From Tupaia tana (taxonomy: Eukaryota; Chordata; Mammalia; Scandentia; Tupaiidae): DNA of 64,000 nt. Positions 21,986 through 34,386 of the stretch are shown here, in pieces. Numbering within the stretch: position 1 is the stretch's first letter; every line of letters starts with the position of its first letter. The notes under the pieces are model-generated. The model had not been told where the DNA came from and did no database searches. It worked only from the letters and a program-made list of their open reading frames with translations. Where the stretch lies: contig JAKSZU010000002.1 of the NCBI GenBank assembly GCA_026018925.1, positions 16,210,162-16,274,161 of the forward strand, read 5' to 3'. A program made the translations under genes and the position numbers.

Positions 21986-23920
21986 CACTCCTGGGGCTAC
22001 AGCTAGGCCGGCATTCAGGACGGCGAGTCAGTCCATCCCGCGCTCCCTTCATTTGGCTACATGGGTGTGGACGTCTCGGCCTGGCGTGTCTCTTAGCAGG
22101 AAGTGCCCCTCAGATGCTCTGCGAGCACCAGGCTGGTGGCCCAGGCCAGATGGGCTCTGCCGTGCTGTGATCTGCCTGGCGTCAGACATCTGCACTCAGC
22201 AGGTGTGAGTGTCCTGGCTGGCGGTCGCAGGCCGTCTGCCCCTCAGGCAGAGTCCTGTCTACGGTGCGTCTAACGGGAGCGTCAGGAGGCTGCCTCGTCT
22301 ATGAGGGCACTTGGTCCTCGGTTCCACCCGTTTGTCTCATGAACGCCATCGGGGCTATTGGGAGGCAGAGCGTGATTGTCGGAGGAAGGGTGCAGTTCCT
22401 GGGGAGCGCGACTTGAGGCCGGCACTGCTGTCCTTGTCCCCACCTTTCCCCACACCCGAATCCTCTTCATAAAGAGCGAGGAATCATGCCCATCTCCCTG
22501 CATATGTGCGCTCCCTCACACACCTGTGTTTGCACACACACCGTCTCTCTTGCCCTCTGTCTTACACTTAGAGAACTTAGAGCCTCTGCGGGCTCCCACA
22601 TCACGCGGAATGAAACCCCCGCTTGTGACCGTGTTTGGGTCCTGCGTGACCTCTAGCCTCCGGCCGCATCTCCTGTCTCGCCCTCACGCTGTCCACGTTG
22701 GGCAGTGAACTGAGCCAGACGTGGCCCCAGCATGGCCGGGCCAGCTCCCTGCAGACAAAGCTTCTCCGTGGGCTTCAGGCAGTCACTCTGCTGCTTCTGC
22801 CAGGCCATTCGAGGTCTCAGTGCGAATTCGGATCCTTGGAGAGGCCTTGGCTGGCCCCTAAGCTCAGCAAGGTCTCCGTCGCGTCCTTCCTTGCAGCTGC
22901 ACGTAGGGTTCCACATCTCCCCGTCCCACACGTCTCCCCTCTCACCCAGAAGGCGAGCTGTGGAAGGCCAGTGTGCTGTCTGACCTGATGGCCAGGTCCC
23001 TAGCAGGGACCCCGCAGGGCACTCGTGTATGCAAGGGCAGTGGCCGAGCTGACCAGGGCCACTCCCTGCCGGGCCCAGCAGGTGCCATGCCCCAGCACCA
23101 GTGGCCAGTCACTGCTTAGGGGCCCGCCGAGGCACTGTGAGCCACGTGCCAGCCTGGGGAAAGGGCACGGGACATGCGCAGCCAGAGTACCTGTTAGGGC
23201 TGAAACGCACCGAGCAGTCACGGGAAGAGGTGCCCACGTGTAGGAGAGCGCCGCGAGGATACAGTGTCTGGCTGCACCCGGAGCACACGGGGCGCTCTCC
23301 CTCGGTGCGGGTGGAGACTTACTGTGTCCAGCTCCCCAGGCTCGGCCTGGGGAGAACAGGTTAAGAACAGGTCATCCCGTGAGAAACAAGCCAAAGCCCG
23401 GTCTCCCGTTGCTCGTGTGGTTTCTTTCTAGATGGGTTCGGAGCCAGAGGTGATACTCAGCCTTGCCGTGGCTGGAGGGGAAGCTGAGCCTGTGCTGGGC
23501 AGGCCCCTCGTGAGAGATCTCTGCAGCGGCCTCCGGAGGCCCCCTTCTGGGTTTGCGTAGTGGGGTCTGTGTGGTGGTGGGCCAGCAGTGGGGAGCGCAG
23601 GCCGGCCGTCCGGAGTGTGGGTGAAGACGGGACGGGAGCTGAGGGGTGACACTGGGGCTCTTCCCTCCCTGTTTGCTGCCGTGGCCCCAGGTCATCAGTG
23701 GGAAGCTGCGGCTGGAGGAGGGCCTGAGAGTGGTCCCCAGACTGCCCTCATGCCGGGCCGCTGCAGCAGGCGTCCTCTGACGGGAGTGCGCCCTGTTGGC
23801 GCAGAGCCAGTGTTCTCGTGGTTGGCACGCAGAGGCCCTTGTCCTGAGAGATCGCAAACGTCGACCCTCTCCCTGGAGTAAAGCCACCCTGTGCTCAAAG
23901 ATGTCTGTGTGTTTTTGCAG

Positions 23921-24078
23921 GTGGAACGTTGAGAATTTACGCAGATAGTTTAAAACCAAATATCCCCTACAAGACCATCCTGCTGTCCACCACAGACCCC
24001 GCAGACTTCGCCGTGGCCGAAGCTCTGGAGAAGTACGGTCTGGAGAAGGAAAACCCGCAGGGCTACTGCATCGCCCGG
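23921..24078 (+). CDS. AFDN: AFDN exon 6: start of second Ras-association domain (RA2)
   Basis: With one base from exon 5 it reads GGTLRIYADSLKPNIPYKTI and continues to YGLEKENPQGYCIAR, covering about residues 247-299. RA2 spans about 246-348 in human. The exon encodes the first beta strands and the helix (DPADFAVAEALEKYGLEKEN). The change from human that I notice is QGYC for KDYC. Acceptor TTTTTGCAG, donor GTAAGT. It ends in phase 0. Confidence 0.98.
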
Positions 24079-24861
24079 GTAAGTGGCCGTCCAGACAGCG
24101 GTTCCCACCACCCGCACGCGGGCTCGGCGTCTCGGCAGGACGCGCGGACGTTTGGGGAGCCTACGCTGATTTTCTCCCGGATGTTTAGATTCTGATAAAC
24201 TAAAGCCGTATATTAAACATATGTTAAAAAGCAGCACGTTTCCCTCCATAAAATAGCACGGTGTGTTCCTGTTGTAAAGTAAGAGAAGTATGGAAGGACA
24301 GGGAGCCTGAGCCGTGCACTGCTCCTCGAGGGTCCACACCCCTGAGCGCGACTGTGCGCTGCAGGCGTTCCCAGTCCCTGGGCTCCCTCTGCTTGGACTG
24401 CGGACTGGCGTCCTCCCAGGGAAACCTGCTCTGTTGGCCGTCGCGGGCGGCACGGTGACGCGGCGCTCCAACACGCCCTCGTGGAGGCTGGGCCCCGTGG
24501 CTGGGCTCTGAGTCAGGGTCTGGGAGCTCTCAAGTACACCTGACATGTGTGTGCCCGTGAGTCAGGCTTGGCCACACAGGGAACACGGGGCAGCGTGGAG
24601 CCCCTGCTGGAGGGCACCGTCTTTCTCGAAGCTCATGGAAGAAGGGAGTAAGCTTTAGGAAGTTACCTGTGACTCCCTGGAGGTCTCTTCAACCCTACTA
24701 CTCAGAATCTCTTTGACCTACTGCTCAGAGCCACCACGCGGTCATTCACCTCTGAATTGATCTTGATAAGTTTAAGCATATTTCCTATTTTGAGTGATAA
24801 AACTTACTTGGAAAATGCTTAACCTTTTAGTCAGTCACAATTCCCAACTAACTTCTTTATT

Positions 24862-25105
24862 TATTTTTTATTTTTTGGGAGAGGTTTTTGCTATAGGGCA
24901 CTTGTGCTCACCAGAAAGACAGAGACAGAGAGACAGAAAGTGAGAAATCACCCCCCGGAGGATGGCCACTCTACAGTCTTGGGATCTTGGGCACACACGC
25001 ACACACGTGCCCGGAGTGAGTTTAAGCTACCGGGTCCAGGACTTGAAATGCGGTTGACTATGTGGGAGTCCAGTGACGTAGCCATTACGCCAACTGCTGG
25101 TCCCC
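24862..25105 (-). repeat. Long tRNA-derived SINE, antisense, with target duplication
   Basis: TTTTTGCTATAGGGCACTTG tail side and GCCAACTGCTGGTCCCC head. The middle is shortened around CTCTACAGTCTTGGGATC. It is flanked by CAACTAACTTCTTTATT on both sides. Confidence 0.92.
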
Positions 25106-25157
25106 CAACTAACTTCTTTATTACCAGTATTTCTCTGTATGAGCCTCAGTTGGCAAT

Positions 25158-25415
25158 AGATTTTTTTTTTTTTGGAGAGGTTTTTGCTATAGGGCTCGTG
25201 CACTCACCAGAGAGAGAGAGAGACAGAAAGTGAGAAATCACCCCCCAGGGGTGATGGCCACGCCACAATCCCTTCTCCTCCATTCTCCTCTCGGGATCTT
25301 GGGCATGCACGCACACACGCCCAGCGTGAGTTTAAGCCACCGGGTCTGGGACTCGAACCGCAGTCGACTACATGGGAGTCCAGCGACATAGCCATTACAC
25401 TAACTGCAGGTCCCG
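25158..25415 (-). repeat. Long tRNA-derived SINE, antisense, with target duplication
   Basis: TTTTTGCTATAGGGCTCGTG tail side and CTAACTGCAGGTCCC head. It is flanked by GGCAATAGATTTT on both sides. It lies about 50 bp from the previous copy in the same orientation. Confidence 0.92.
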
Positions 25416-26184
25416 GCAATAGATTTTAAAACAAAGATGTCTTGTCTTTCTTTTTCTTATTCTATTTTTTCTTTCTTTCCCAAATTTATTCTTTATCTCT
25501 TTCATGAGCGGGGAGACAGACCACGTATCCAACAGGGCTTTAGTGCTGCGAACAGGCCTTGCCAGCAGCCAGCCCTGGGTGTCGGCATACGAGTGCCCAG
25601 AGAACTCAGGTCTCCAGGCTTGAACTGGGGAGCTTCTTTTGTGGGATTGCCTTGCCGAGCCTCTGCCCTGCTGCCCCCGGTATCCCTCCCCTCGCTGTGC
25701 TGAGGATGGCTGAGGGACGAGGGCAGCTTTGCTCTGACTCCCCCTAGTCGTTGACGAACATGAGAAAAATACGCTCAACTGTACGTACGTGAAGGCACAG
25801 TTCTTACATACTTGTATTTTTAAGCATATTTATCCCACGAGTGGGAGAGCGAGCCAGCTGAGCCCCGGCACGCATGGGCCGTGCATGCGGGGAGGTGCCG
25901 GAACCTGCCCCACAAGGCAGCCTCGCGGGGTGGCACAGCTCCCCTCCACACCGCCGTCCAGCCCTGCCACCCTCGAGCGCCCTGGTGCCTGATGTGCCCG
26001 TTCCATCCGTCCCCACCCCGGGCAGGCCGCCTGCTGCCACTGCAGACTCGCTCACTTTCTGGAGCTTTCCTAGCAGGAGTGGTTCTTTCTGGTTTGGGTT
26101 TTATACCCCGCACAGTGCCTCGCGGGCTGGCCGTGTTGTCAGGGTGTCGAGCGTTGCTTCCTTTACGTGACTGTTAGGTATCTT

Positions 26185-26455
26185 GCTGTGTGGATATATT
26201 ACAGTTTATTAATTCATTTATTTGTTAACAGACATTTGAGCTATTTTTTGTTTTTCAGTTTTGGGCCCTTAAAGTGCAGCCGCAGGAGCGTGCGTGTGCA
26301 GGTCTCAGACACACTTGTCTTGGGCGAATACCCAGGGACGTAGCAGCGTCGTGATGTGGGTTAGGCCTGCGCACCTTTGAGAACACTGTTCCCACATGGC
26401 TCTGCCACCGTGTCCCCCAGAAGTGAACAAGCCCCAGCAGCCCCATCCCCACCTG
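26185..26455 (+). mobile_element. L1 3'-end fragment (ancient)
   Basis: In order it shows GGATATATTACAGTTTATTA, ACAGACATTTGAGC, TGGGCGAATACCCAGGGA and GAGAACACTGTTCCCACATG. This is the motif order of old L1 3' ends. It is recalled, not aligned. Confidence 0.6.
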
Positions 26456-26479
26456 CACTTGGCTCAGCTGTTTTTAAAT

Positions 26480-26690
26480 GCTGACCCTGGGGGGTTCATG
26501 GTGACCTCTCCAGGGAGAGACCTACAGAGAGATCGAGAAAGGGGAGGTGAGAAGTGACCCCCGGGGGTGGCCACGCTGCAGTCCCTTCTCTAGTCTCCTC
26601 GCAGGACTGTGGGCACATATGCACGTGTTCCCGACTCCGCAGCGCAGCAATGCGGTGGGCCGTAAGCTGCGTGCCCGCCGCTGCCCCCGT
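26480..26690 (-). repeat. Old SINE copy, antisense
   Basis: GAGAAGTGACCCCCGGGGGT, GGCCACGCTGCAGTCCCTTC and GACTGTGGGCACATATGCAC match the long family's middle. The head is decayed. Confidence 0.6.
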
Positions 26691-28112
26691 GCCACCGTGT
26701 ATTTAACTGTCTTTGAAAGTAAAGGCTTGTACTCCTGTTGAAGCCCAGCTCGTTTTCCTCGCCCGCCCGCGCTGTGCTCCGTACTTTCAGCACTCGTCTT
26801 CTCCCGTGCTGCCTCTTGCTCCTGCCATTGGAGGGTTTACAGCCCAGGCCCTCCCTTGTGTGGACGTGTTGGCGTCAACTGCGAGTTTGACCAGGGCTGA
26901 GGGCTGCGGGCTGAGGGCCTTCTCTGTGCCGACAGCTGCTCCCCTGCACGTCTGCGGAGACCTTTCCTCCCGTCGGCTGTTCCGGTACTCGCCAGTCCCA
27001 GTCGGCCACAGGCGATGTGGTTCCTCCCTGGACCCTCTTCTGCCTGTTGACCTCTGTGTTTTGGCCGACCCCAGCTGTCTCCCTGTAGGTTGATAATACA
27101 CGTTAAACTCGGGAAGTTTCGGTTTTGTCCTTTGGCTTTATTTTTTGAATTTCTTCGTTCACCCTAGGTTACTTGCATTGGTCAGTTTTAGAATCCTTCC
27201 ATCAATTTCCACACAAGATGTGGCCACTCTGGGTGCGCGCGTGGCCTCTGTGCACTCTGGGCGCCCACTGTGGCAGCGCTCGCGTTGCCGTCGGAGTGCC
27301 GAGGCAGCTCTCCAGCGCCGTGTGCGGGCTGTGTGCGGAAGCTCGCTTGAGCTTGATGCATTTATTTTTTTGCCGAAAAACTAAGAAGTTATGTCCCGTT
27401 GGAAAAACGAGTGTATCTGTGGGTTTGTGGAGATAGCACAGTTTTCCGCTGAACGTAGGTGGGCGAGCATTGACCTGACCCTGCAGTGACAAAAGCTAGT
27501 ATGTGCCCAAGGACAGAGAGCGGATGGGAGGACGAGGCTTCGAGTGCCGATGGCGTGTGCAGATCCGAAGGAGCAGTCTCCACCTTACTAGACCTGGGGG
27601 AGCCAGCTTCCCGATGGAGCAGGCCCGTGCCTGCACGTCAGCTCCCTGAAGATTGAGCAGTTTGAGGCTTTGGCTCGTCTGAGACGGTATTGAAAGTTGG
27701 GCTGAAAGTCTTAGAGGAAGTGGTCGGCCCCACCAGATCCTCTTTCTCCCTGCTCCATGTCATCTGCCTGGCTGAGGATGAGTGAAACCACACTCGTCAT
27801 TGGTACCGAACTGGAGGCCCTGGACATGGGGCTGACTGGCATAGCAGAGGGTGCCGACATTCTTCTGGGAACGGGAGGATGGTGTGCAGGGCCGTGTCCG
27901 GAATACTCATGACTGGAGGAGATGCAGACTTCTCCCTGAACGCACTTGCAGCGAGAAATGGCAGGTCCGTGTAAAACGGCCTCGGTGTGGTCCGGTCGCC
28001 TCCCTCCTGGAAACCAGCAGCATAGATGGAGGGCGGGGAGGGGTACCTGTGAGGTCTCCACCTGAGCGCAGGGCAGAAGGGAAGGAAGTGAAGGAGAAGC
28101 AGCAGCGGGTGT

Positions 28113-28166
28113 AGGTGTAGGCATTGGCGTCCAGCCACATAACCATTACGCCATCTGCTGGTCCCA
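28113..28166 (-). repeat. SINE head fragment, antisense
   Basis: GTCCAGCCACATAACCATTA followed by CGCCATCTGCTGGTCCC is the tRNA-like head on the other strand, with no clear body next to it. Confidence 0.75.
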
Positions 28167-29841
28167 ACTTTGAAAAAGACCCAACCAAAGTTTACTAGGT
28201 TGGTTCTGCAGGAATCCGGAGATAAAGAACAGTGATACCAAAGGGAAAAGTGCAAGTCGCGTTTGAAGGACCTGGTGTGAGGCATTCCCCCGTGTTTTCA
28301 GTGGTAGCTACTGTCCGAATCCTAGATTCTGGAATGCTCTTGCTTTCAGGTGTTTAGTGAGAGAGGTTCAGCCCTGGGCGACAGTCAGGTGTTAGGTGGG
28401 TGGGATCAAGGCATTTTAAACCATGCAGGGCAAGCGCAGGCTCCCAGGTACCCCTTATGAGAAAGGTACTGCAGGTACATTCTCTAAGGAGATGATGGGT
28501 GGGTCAGGAGAGAGAAGGGCCTAGGAGGGGCTTCCGGAGTCCGTGGAAAGTGTATGTTGTGAAAACATTATGTGTGGGTTTAAATTTAATTTTTTTGTAG
28601 CAAAATAAAGACATACTTCAGTGCCGTGAACTTTCTGAAGTCCACTCAGAAGGCCCAAGAGTAGACGCTTGCATGGGGGGTTTGAAGAGTGACGGTCCGT
28701 GCGGTTGTTGTGGCAGAGTGGACGTGCGGGAGGCGTGGCGCCACACCGCTGGCATGGAGCGTGATGGCGGTGAGGTCCACGTGCGTTGGTGTGTCTGCAC
28801 CCACGGAAAGCCGCAAACTGGACGCAGGCCTGAAGCCGCGACTGAGGGATGCTCTCGCCGTTGCTCCCGTGGTGTGCGGGACTCCCGCGTGAGGGCCACA
28901 CCGGCCAACCTGCACTGCACACACCATAAAACGCCCTGGGCTCTGGTTCTGTGCAAGCAGCCGTAACCAAAGCCAGAATGCTCCGGAGCAGAGGGGAGGT
29001 CTGGCTCTGCAAGGAGGGCATGCTGAGCCGGGGCATGGAGCTCAGCAGAGCCCACGGAGGACGCACCGTCACCAGTGGGGCTGTCGCAGGTCACCTGGAG
29101 CAGCGCAGAGGAGGTGTAGGGTTTCCGTGGAGGAAGTGTGTGTGGCGTTCGAGCATGCGGCACATCCGTGGGTGGTCCATCAGGGCGGCGTGCTGCACGG
29201 ACTCGCCCCGGGAGTCGGCCTGCCATGCTAGTCCTCGCGGCGCTGTCAGTGCGGACGCTTCCTCTGCAGAGGAGGTTCTGGGACGGCCGTCACCCGCTGT
29301 CTCACGCAGTGTCTCTGGGGACTTTCAGAGATGATCAAGAAAAGTATTTGGTTGCAGAGAAAACAGACAATAAAAATACAGTGTTACAAATTTTTAAGAA
29401 CATAGCTTACACACAGGATCTTAAAATAGTTGTTTAAAAACATTTATTGAATGAATGAGTAGCCCTATAATGTTTCTGAGTGGTACCATTAAGATTTAAT
29501 CATAAAGGCAGATCCTCTGCTAGCGAAAGAAAACTATTCTGATTTCTCGTGAGTTAGCTCATCTGTAAGAGGTCTCACATCATGTGGAACTTCTTTATAG
29601 AAACAGTTACTTGAATGTGAAAAGGTCGTTAAGGACTTGAGAAGTTGAAATTTGGGATAGTGAAATTATCTTGTCTTAAGAAATTACCAAGAAGTCAACC
29701 ATAACATTACAACCTTCTCATGTAAAAGTCTGTTAAAATGCGCACATGCACGTGTGTGCACTCTCCCTCTCTTGCTCTCTCTCTCAGATTAGGGTTTTTT
29801 TAGGGGCTTAGGTAAATAAAAATTGCCTAGTCAGCTGGCTA

Positions 29842-30091
29842 AGGTTTTTTTTTTTTTTTTGGAGAGGTTTTCGCTATAGGGTACGTGCGCTCGCCAGAGA
29901 GACAGAAAGCGAGAAGTCACCCCCCGGGGGGATGGTCACGCTGCAGTCCCTTCTCCTCCATTCTCCTCTTGGGATCTTGGGCACGCACACACACGCGCCC
30001 GGCATGAGTTTAAGCCACCGGGTCCGGGACTCAAACCACTGTCGACTACATGGGAGTCCAGCGACATAGCCATTACACCAACTGCTGGTCT
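29842..30091 (-). repeat. Long tRNA-derived SINE, antisense, with target duplication
   Basis: T tract, TTTTCGCTATAGGGTACGTG, B-box region GGGACTCAAACCACTGTCGA and head CACCAACTGCTGGTC. TGGCTAAG occurs on both sides. Confidence 0.9.
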
Positions 30092-30180
30092 GATGGCTAA
30101 GCTTTTAATGGAAACTATTTTCTTTACGTTTGTTGCTTTTTGTTGGTTTGTTTTGGTGACAAGCAAAAATTGCTGATAAC

Positions 30181-30415
30181 GAGACCAGCAGATGGCATAA
30201 TGGTTACTTTGTTGGACTCCTATGTAGTCACCCACAGTTCAAGTCCCGAACCTGGTGACCTGAAACTCCGGGGAAGTGTGCGTGCGTGCCCAGAGTCCTG
30301 AGAGGAAATGGAGGAGAAGGGATTGCGGCATGGCCATCCCCCTGGAGCGTGATTTCTCATTCTCTGTCTGTCTCTCTCTACCTCTTCATTGAGAGCACGT
30401 GCCATATAGCAAAAA

Positions 30416-30416
<1 letters not shown>
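30181..30416 (+). repeat. Long tRNA-derived SINE, sense
   Basis: GAGACCAGCAGATGGCATAA head, GTTGGACTCCTATGTAGTCA, B-box GTTCAAGTCCC and end GCCATATAGCAAAAACC, running into a CA repeat in place of an A tail. Confidence 0.9.

Positions 30417-30448
<32 letters not shown>
30417..30448 (+). repeat. (CA)n microsatellite
   Basis: Sixteen or so CA units directly at the SINE tail and about 120 bp before exon 7. Confidence 0.97.
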
Positions 30449-30455
<7 letters not shown>

Positions 30456-30566
30456 GTGCTTACAGAGCTGGATCGATGTAGTTCGATTGTGATTTTCTCG
30501 CCCGTTAAACATGAAGAGCCCGCTGCGTCTCACCCGCCAGGTGTGCTCACAGATGCCGTTTTTCAG

Positions 30567-30678
30567 GTGATGCTTCCTCCTGGGGCTCAGCATTCTGATG
30601 AGAAAGGTGCTAAAGAAGTCATTCTGGACGATGACGAGTGTCCTTTGCAGATCTTCAGGGAGTGGCCGAGCGATAAAG
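30567..30678 (+). CDS. AFDN: AFDN exon 7: RA2, middle
   Basis: It reads VMLPPGAQHSDEKGAKEVIL and then DDDECPLQIFREWPSDK plus one base, covering about residues 300-336. This is the centre of RA2, including the acidic DDDEC turn before the strand QIFREW. Only one substitution from human is evident (EVIL for EIIL). Acceptor TTTTTCAG, donor GTAGGA. Confidence 0.98.
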
Positions 30679-31649
30679 GTAGGAGCAGCCTCTGTCGGGA
30701 TCTCCGTTCCCCTGTGAGCCCTGTGGCGTGCACGTGAGAGCTTTCGGGGCCCGCCGTGCAGCCTGCCCTGCAGCCCGGGTGGACAGGTCCAGGCCGGAGC
30801 GTCCCCAGTGGGTCGCCCATCCCACGGCTGCACTTGCTCTTTCAAGCCTCGCGTGGAGGCAGTCAGCAGGTGGGCCCATGGCCCGCTGCACAGTGACGGG
30901 CCGTGGGAGGTGCTGGCATTGGCCACGGCGGCACGCGTTCCACACGCTGCACGCCAACCGCCTGCCGTCCTGAGATACCTGTAATTTAGTCCTCACGCGG
31001 TTTCCTCTGGCTGTTTCCAAGCAGCGCAGGTTCACAGCTGTTTGATAAGTAGTTTTCTTTCAGATTCACGTAAGTTAACTGCTGCTTATAGAGGACTGCT
31101 TTGATGAAGACACGGAAGATTATTGCCAGTTAATTGTGTTAATGTTGGAGGTAGATTAGTAGTTTACAAAACGAAGAACCGCCACAGAGACCCCTTTCTC
31201 AACAAGCCAGTTTCTAGCCCCTGAAACGCTCGTGTCGTGAGTGCCCCTGTAGGCGGTGTAGAGCCGATGCGGAGGCCCGTAGCTTTGAAGTCTGAGCTTA
31301 GTCAGCTGGAATACAGAATTATCAGGCCCTGGCATGTTTGCGTGTGTATAGACACAGCTGCACACGTTAGTGTGTGTGAGTGAATGTGCATTCGTTATTT
31401 TTAAGGTAACATCGGATGGTTTCCAAGCGTGCAATGCCTTAGTAGCTGTTACTTTAACCTTCGGGAATGGTTTGCTTGGGTGTTCGGAGCACACTAAGCG
31501 ACTGCTATTTCTCTCTCGAATGAAGTGTAACTGTGCAAGCCGGACACACGTGGCTAGAGTGACGCTGCGGGGTGTCCTCGAGCAGTGGCCAGTCATGGCC
31601 GTCCACACTGCCTTGAAGCTGGTTGATGATTTGCAATGTTACATCCTAG
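30679..31649 (+). other. AFDN: AFDN intron 7
   Basis: 971 bp, with no repeat or gene recognised. The acceptor is ACATCCTAG, with only a weak pyrimidine tract. Confidence 0.9.
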
Positions 31650-31817
31650 GGATTTTAGTCTTCCAGTTGAAGAGGAGGCCTCCAGACTACATCCCAAAGA
31701 AGATGAGGAAACCCGCGGAAGGAAAGGTGCCGAAGGGGAGGGAGCGAGCCGAGGGGTCCGGCTACAGCTCCTCCCTCCCCGCTGAGAAGCTGCCCTACTT
31801 GGTGGAGCTGAGCCCAG
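31650..31817 (+). CDS. AFDN: AFDN exon 8: end of RA2 and linker
   Basis: It starts GILVFQLKRRPPDYIPKKMR, continues KPAEGKVPKGRERAEGSGY, and ends YLVELSP plus one base. It covers about residues 337-392. ILVFQLKRRP is the last strand of RA2. The basic linker is followed by LPYLVELSPG, which leads into the FHA region. The linker differs at several sites from human as recalled (KKMRKPAEGK for KKTKKHLEGK). Donor GTGAGT. Confidence 0.98.
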
Positions 31818-34386
31818 GTGAGTGGGCTGCTCTGGGACTGAGCGCGCCAGTGGTTGTAAACGTGTACTTCAGACTGGCCTAAAGTAGGCTTGCTAGTGAC
31901 CTGGACCGTCTATTTAAAAACAAAACCTCCTAAGATACCATTTCTTTAAAAAAAAAAAATTGAAGGTTATGGAACATACACATTCTTGCATGAAAGTAAA
32001 GCTCACGTGGAGAGAAGGAAGAGCTAAGAAAATCTGAATTATGTGTGGCGTTTTAGGGTGTTTTAGATGACTCGTTCCTTTCCTTTTCCCCTAAAGTGTT
32101 ACTTAAGTAATCTACCCAAGATGACAAGCTGAATTCACTCCTGAGGGCAGGATCAACACTCAGGATCAACAGAGGGTCTCTTTACGTCCTACAGCTTATC
32201 TAAGAAGTGGTTCTTAGGAAGGGGAAGACTATTTGATCTTAAAATGATAACTAAGTGTATTTTAATGTTAATTCTCTATCTCTAAATGCTTTGCTTGCTG
32301 AACTCTTATGAGCAAAGTTGTTGTAAGCTAACCCTTAGGTAGAGAAGTGTAGTGACTGTTTTTCTTTTTCAAGCTTTTTAAACTTTCTATTGTGGGTGGT
32401 GCAAGCACCCCCGGTGGAGTCTCATGCCTGTCACCTCCCAAGCCCTCCAGCCAGCAAGGATGACAGGCACACGCAGTTGACCTGGGAACCGAATCCCAAC
32501 CTTCCACGTGGCTTCTAGCCTTGTTAAGAGTCAGGCTGCATCACTGTGGCTGGGCACCCCGACATCCTTGAGGAACTGCTGTGTACACACAGGCGCCCTG
32601 TGCAGCGTGTGTGTGCAGAGAAGTGTGCCCTGTGTGACTTTGATCACTCGGCTAAAATGGCATCATATGTGAAAGGGCATTACGTGACCTGTAGCATAAA
32701 ATACGTGAAGATCAGAGTATTTTATGTCTCGCCCCAGACCGCATTTAAATAAAGCCAGCTAGCAGTCCTGGAAGAAGGCGACAGGAAAGAGGACCAGTTA
32801 GACAGAGAGTGGGAGGCTCCCTGGGCAGTAAGTGTTTCCTCTTTGATTCGTGAGAGTTTCTTTTTGTTTACAGGGTTGATTTAGCTTCTTAAAGCTCCTC
32901 GGCCCTGTCATTACCTGACGAGGGTCGAGGGCGGAGGTGCATGTGCCCACAGTCCCGGGCTGCAGACGGGCCTGAGAGGTACAGAGCAGAGTGGGGTCCC
33001 CAGGACGGCGCCCCCTTCGCAGGCGGTGCTGTGCTCTAGCGGGCTCCTCGCTCTTCCCGCGTTTGAGGACTTTCCGGCCCTGAGCAGCTGTGGCGAGGGG
33101 TCTGCTCGCTGCTCCCCCTGCTGTGCGCCGGGCAGTCCGCGTGGCTGTGGCGTGGTTCTCGCCGTGGTGCGGAAATGTGGCCCAGGGCACTGTGTGTCTG
33201 AAAGATGAGAGCCCAGAGGTGCTGGGTATCGGGCACAGGGAGAGGACCATCGTTTCTGACTCACAGTTCTTAGGGTCTTTCTTGGGGGTTGGGCATTAAA
33301 TATGGGAAACTAATGATCTTTTCCTCCAAAACTGAGTTTTCGAGGACTGATGAGCGTTAGCCTTAGAGAAACTGATCGTTGGTAGTTGACAGAGCAGTTT
33401 GCAGGTGAATCGTGGAAGTTGACAGGATGAGGACCCACTTGTTTGACAAACCCCAGTAAGCGCGTGTGTGGGCCTCGCGTGAGCAGACAAGCCCATGGCC
33501 TCAGGCGTGTGTCCTCGTGACACTGGCCGCCCAGGCACTCAGGCAGCAGGCACTGTCCTTGCGGCGAGGTGGCTGAGGTGCTGCGTGCGCCCCGGATGCT
33601 GGCACGGCGCCCCTCCTGCACGGCCAGGTCCCCCAGCACTCGGCCCTCCTACTCCGCTGATGTCTACACGTTTGCTTTAGGCTCTGTGTTGGGGCGGGAG
33701 ATGTTCCAGTGGCTCCTGCCTCCCGGTGAGCCCTGCCCCTGCCCCCATGATGGCTGCCCGGGGCGCGCTCTCTCACGAGCGCGGGCGTCGGGGCAGGCCG
33801 GATACCAGGCCAGGCCCTTTCTGGCACCATAGCGGCGACCTCCCTGGGCCGTGGTGTGTTTTCAGGGTTTCTTGGCTGACTGCTCACTGTCGGTGTGCTG
33901 AGCGGAAGTGGCCTCTTTCCCGTGGGTGCCAGCACTCGCATAGGCAGGTTTGCTGCTTCCACTGGGCACGGTGTCAGCCATGCCCGTTCTCCATGTCGAG
34001 GCCTCACTCGGCATGGGTAGGTGGCTTTGGTGACGTGGGCACATCCTTGCACTGTCTGGAGGACTGGGGAGTCGGGCTGTTATTTTGTTGTCCTTTCTGT
34101 GTGGGTGGTGGCCTCTCTGGTCACTTCACTGCTGCTGTCCTGCCTGGTGACCCCGGTCATCCTGCCACACCGCAGCGGTCCCCGTAGCTCCCAGACACGG
34201 ACCGGGCACTCGCGCTGTCTTGTCCTCACAGCTCTGAACACTGGTGGGTAAAATGTGCCTTTTCTTCCTCTGGAACGCGCCTCACGGAGCTCACCCTCTG
34301 CGTCTTCTCCCTCCCTCTCCCGTGTGCTCTGCATGGTCTGTGCTGCTGCCGCCGCCTTCACCTGGGTCCCGGCATGCACCTCCCAG
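31818..34386 (+). other. AFDN: AFDN intron 8
   Basis: I recognise no clear element. 32380-32530 may be a very old SINE. 32880-34380 is GC-rich and unique-looking. Acceptor CCTCCCAG. Confidence 0.85.

Larger units (their letters stand above)
17748..23920 (+). other. AFDN: AFDN intron 5
   Basis: It holds the CACGTG minisatellite (17901-18067), a SINE cluster (18345-18890), a short-type SINE (21067-21221) and the 40-bp minisatellite (21357-21985). In 18891-21060 and 21986-23900 the sequence is GC-rich and I recognise no gene or element. Acceptor GTTTTTGCAG. Confidence 0.9.
24079..30566 (+). other. AFDN: AFDN intron 6
   Basis: It holds a tandem pair of antisense SINEs (24862-25415), an L1 fragment (26185-26455), old SINE pieces, and an inverted SINE pair with a CA repeat just before exon 7. 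In 24079-24860, 26700-28110 and 28170-29840 I see GC-rich unique-looking sequence with no recognised gene. Acceptor CCGTTTTTCAG. Confidence 0.9.

Noticed and set aside
28521..29226. Overlapping antisense frames of 183 and 202 codons
   Set aside because: They lie in a CpG-containing, GC-rich part of intron 6. I see no domain, and both frames overlap each other in different registers.
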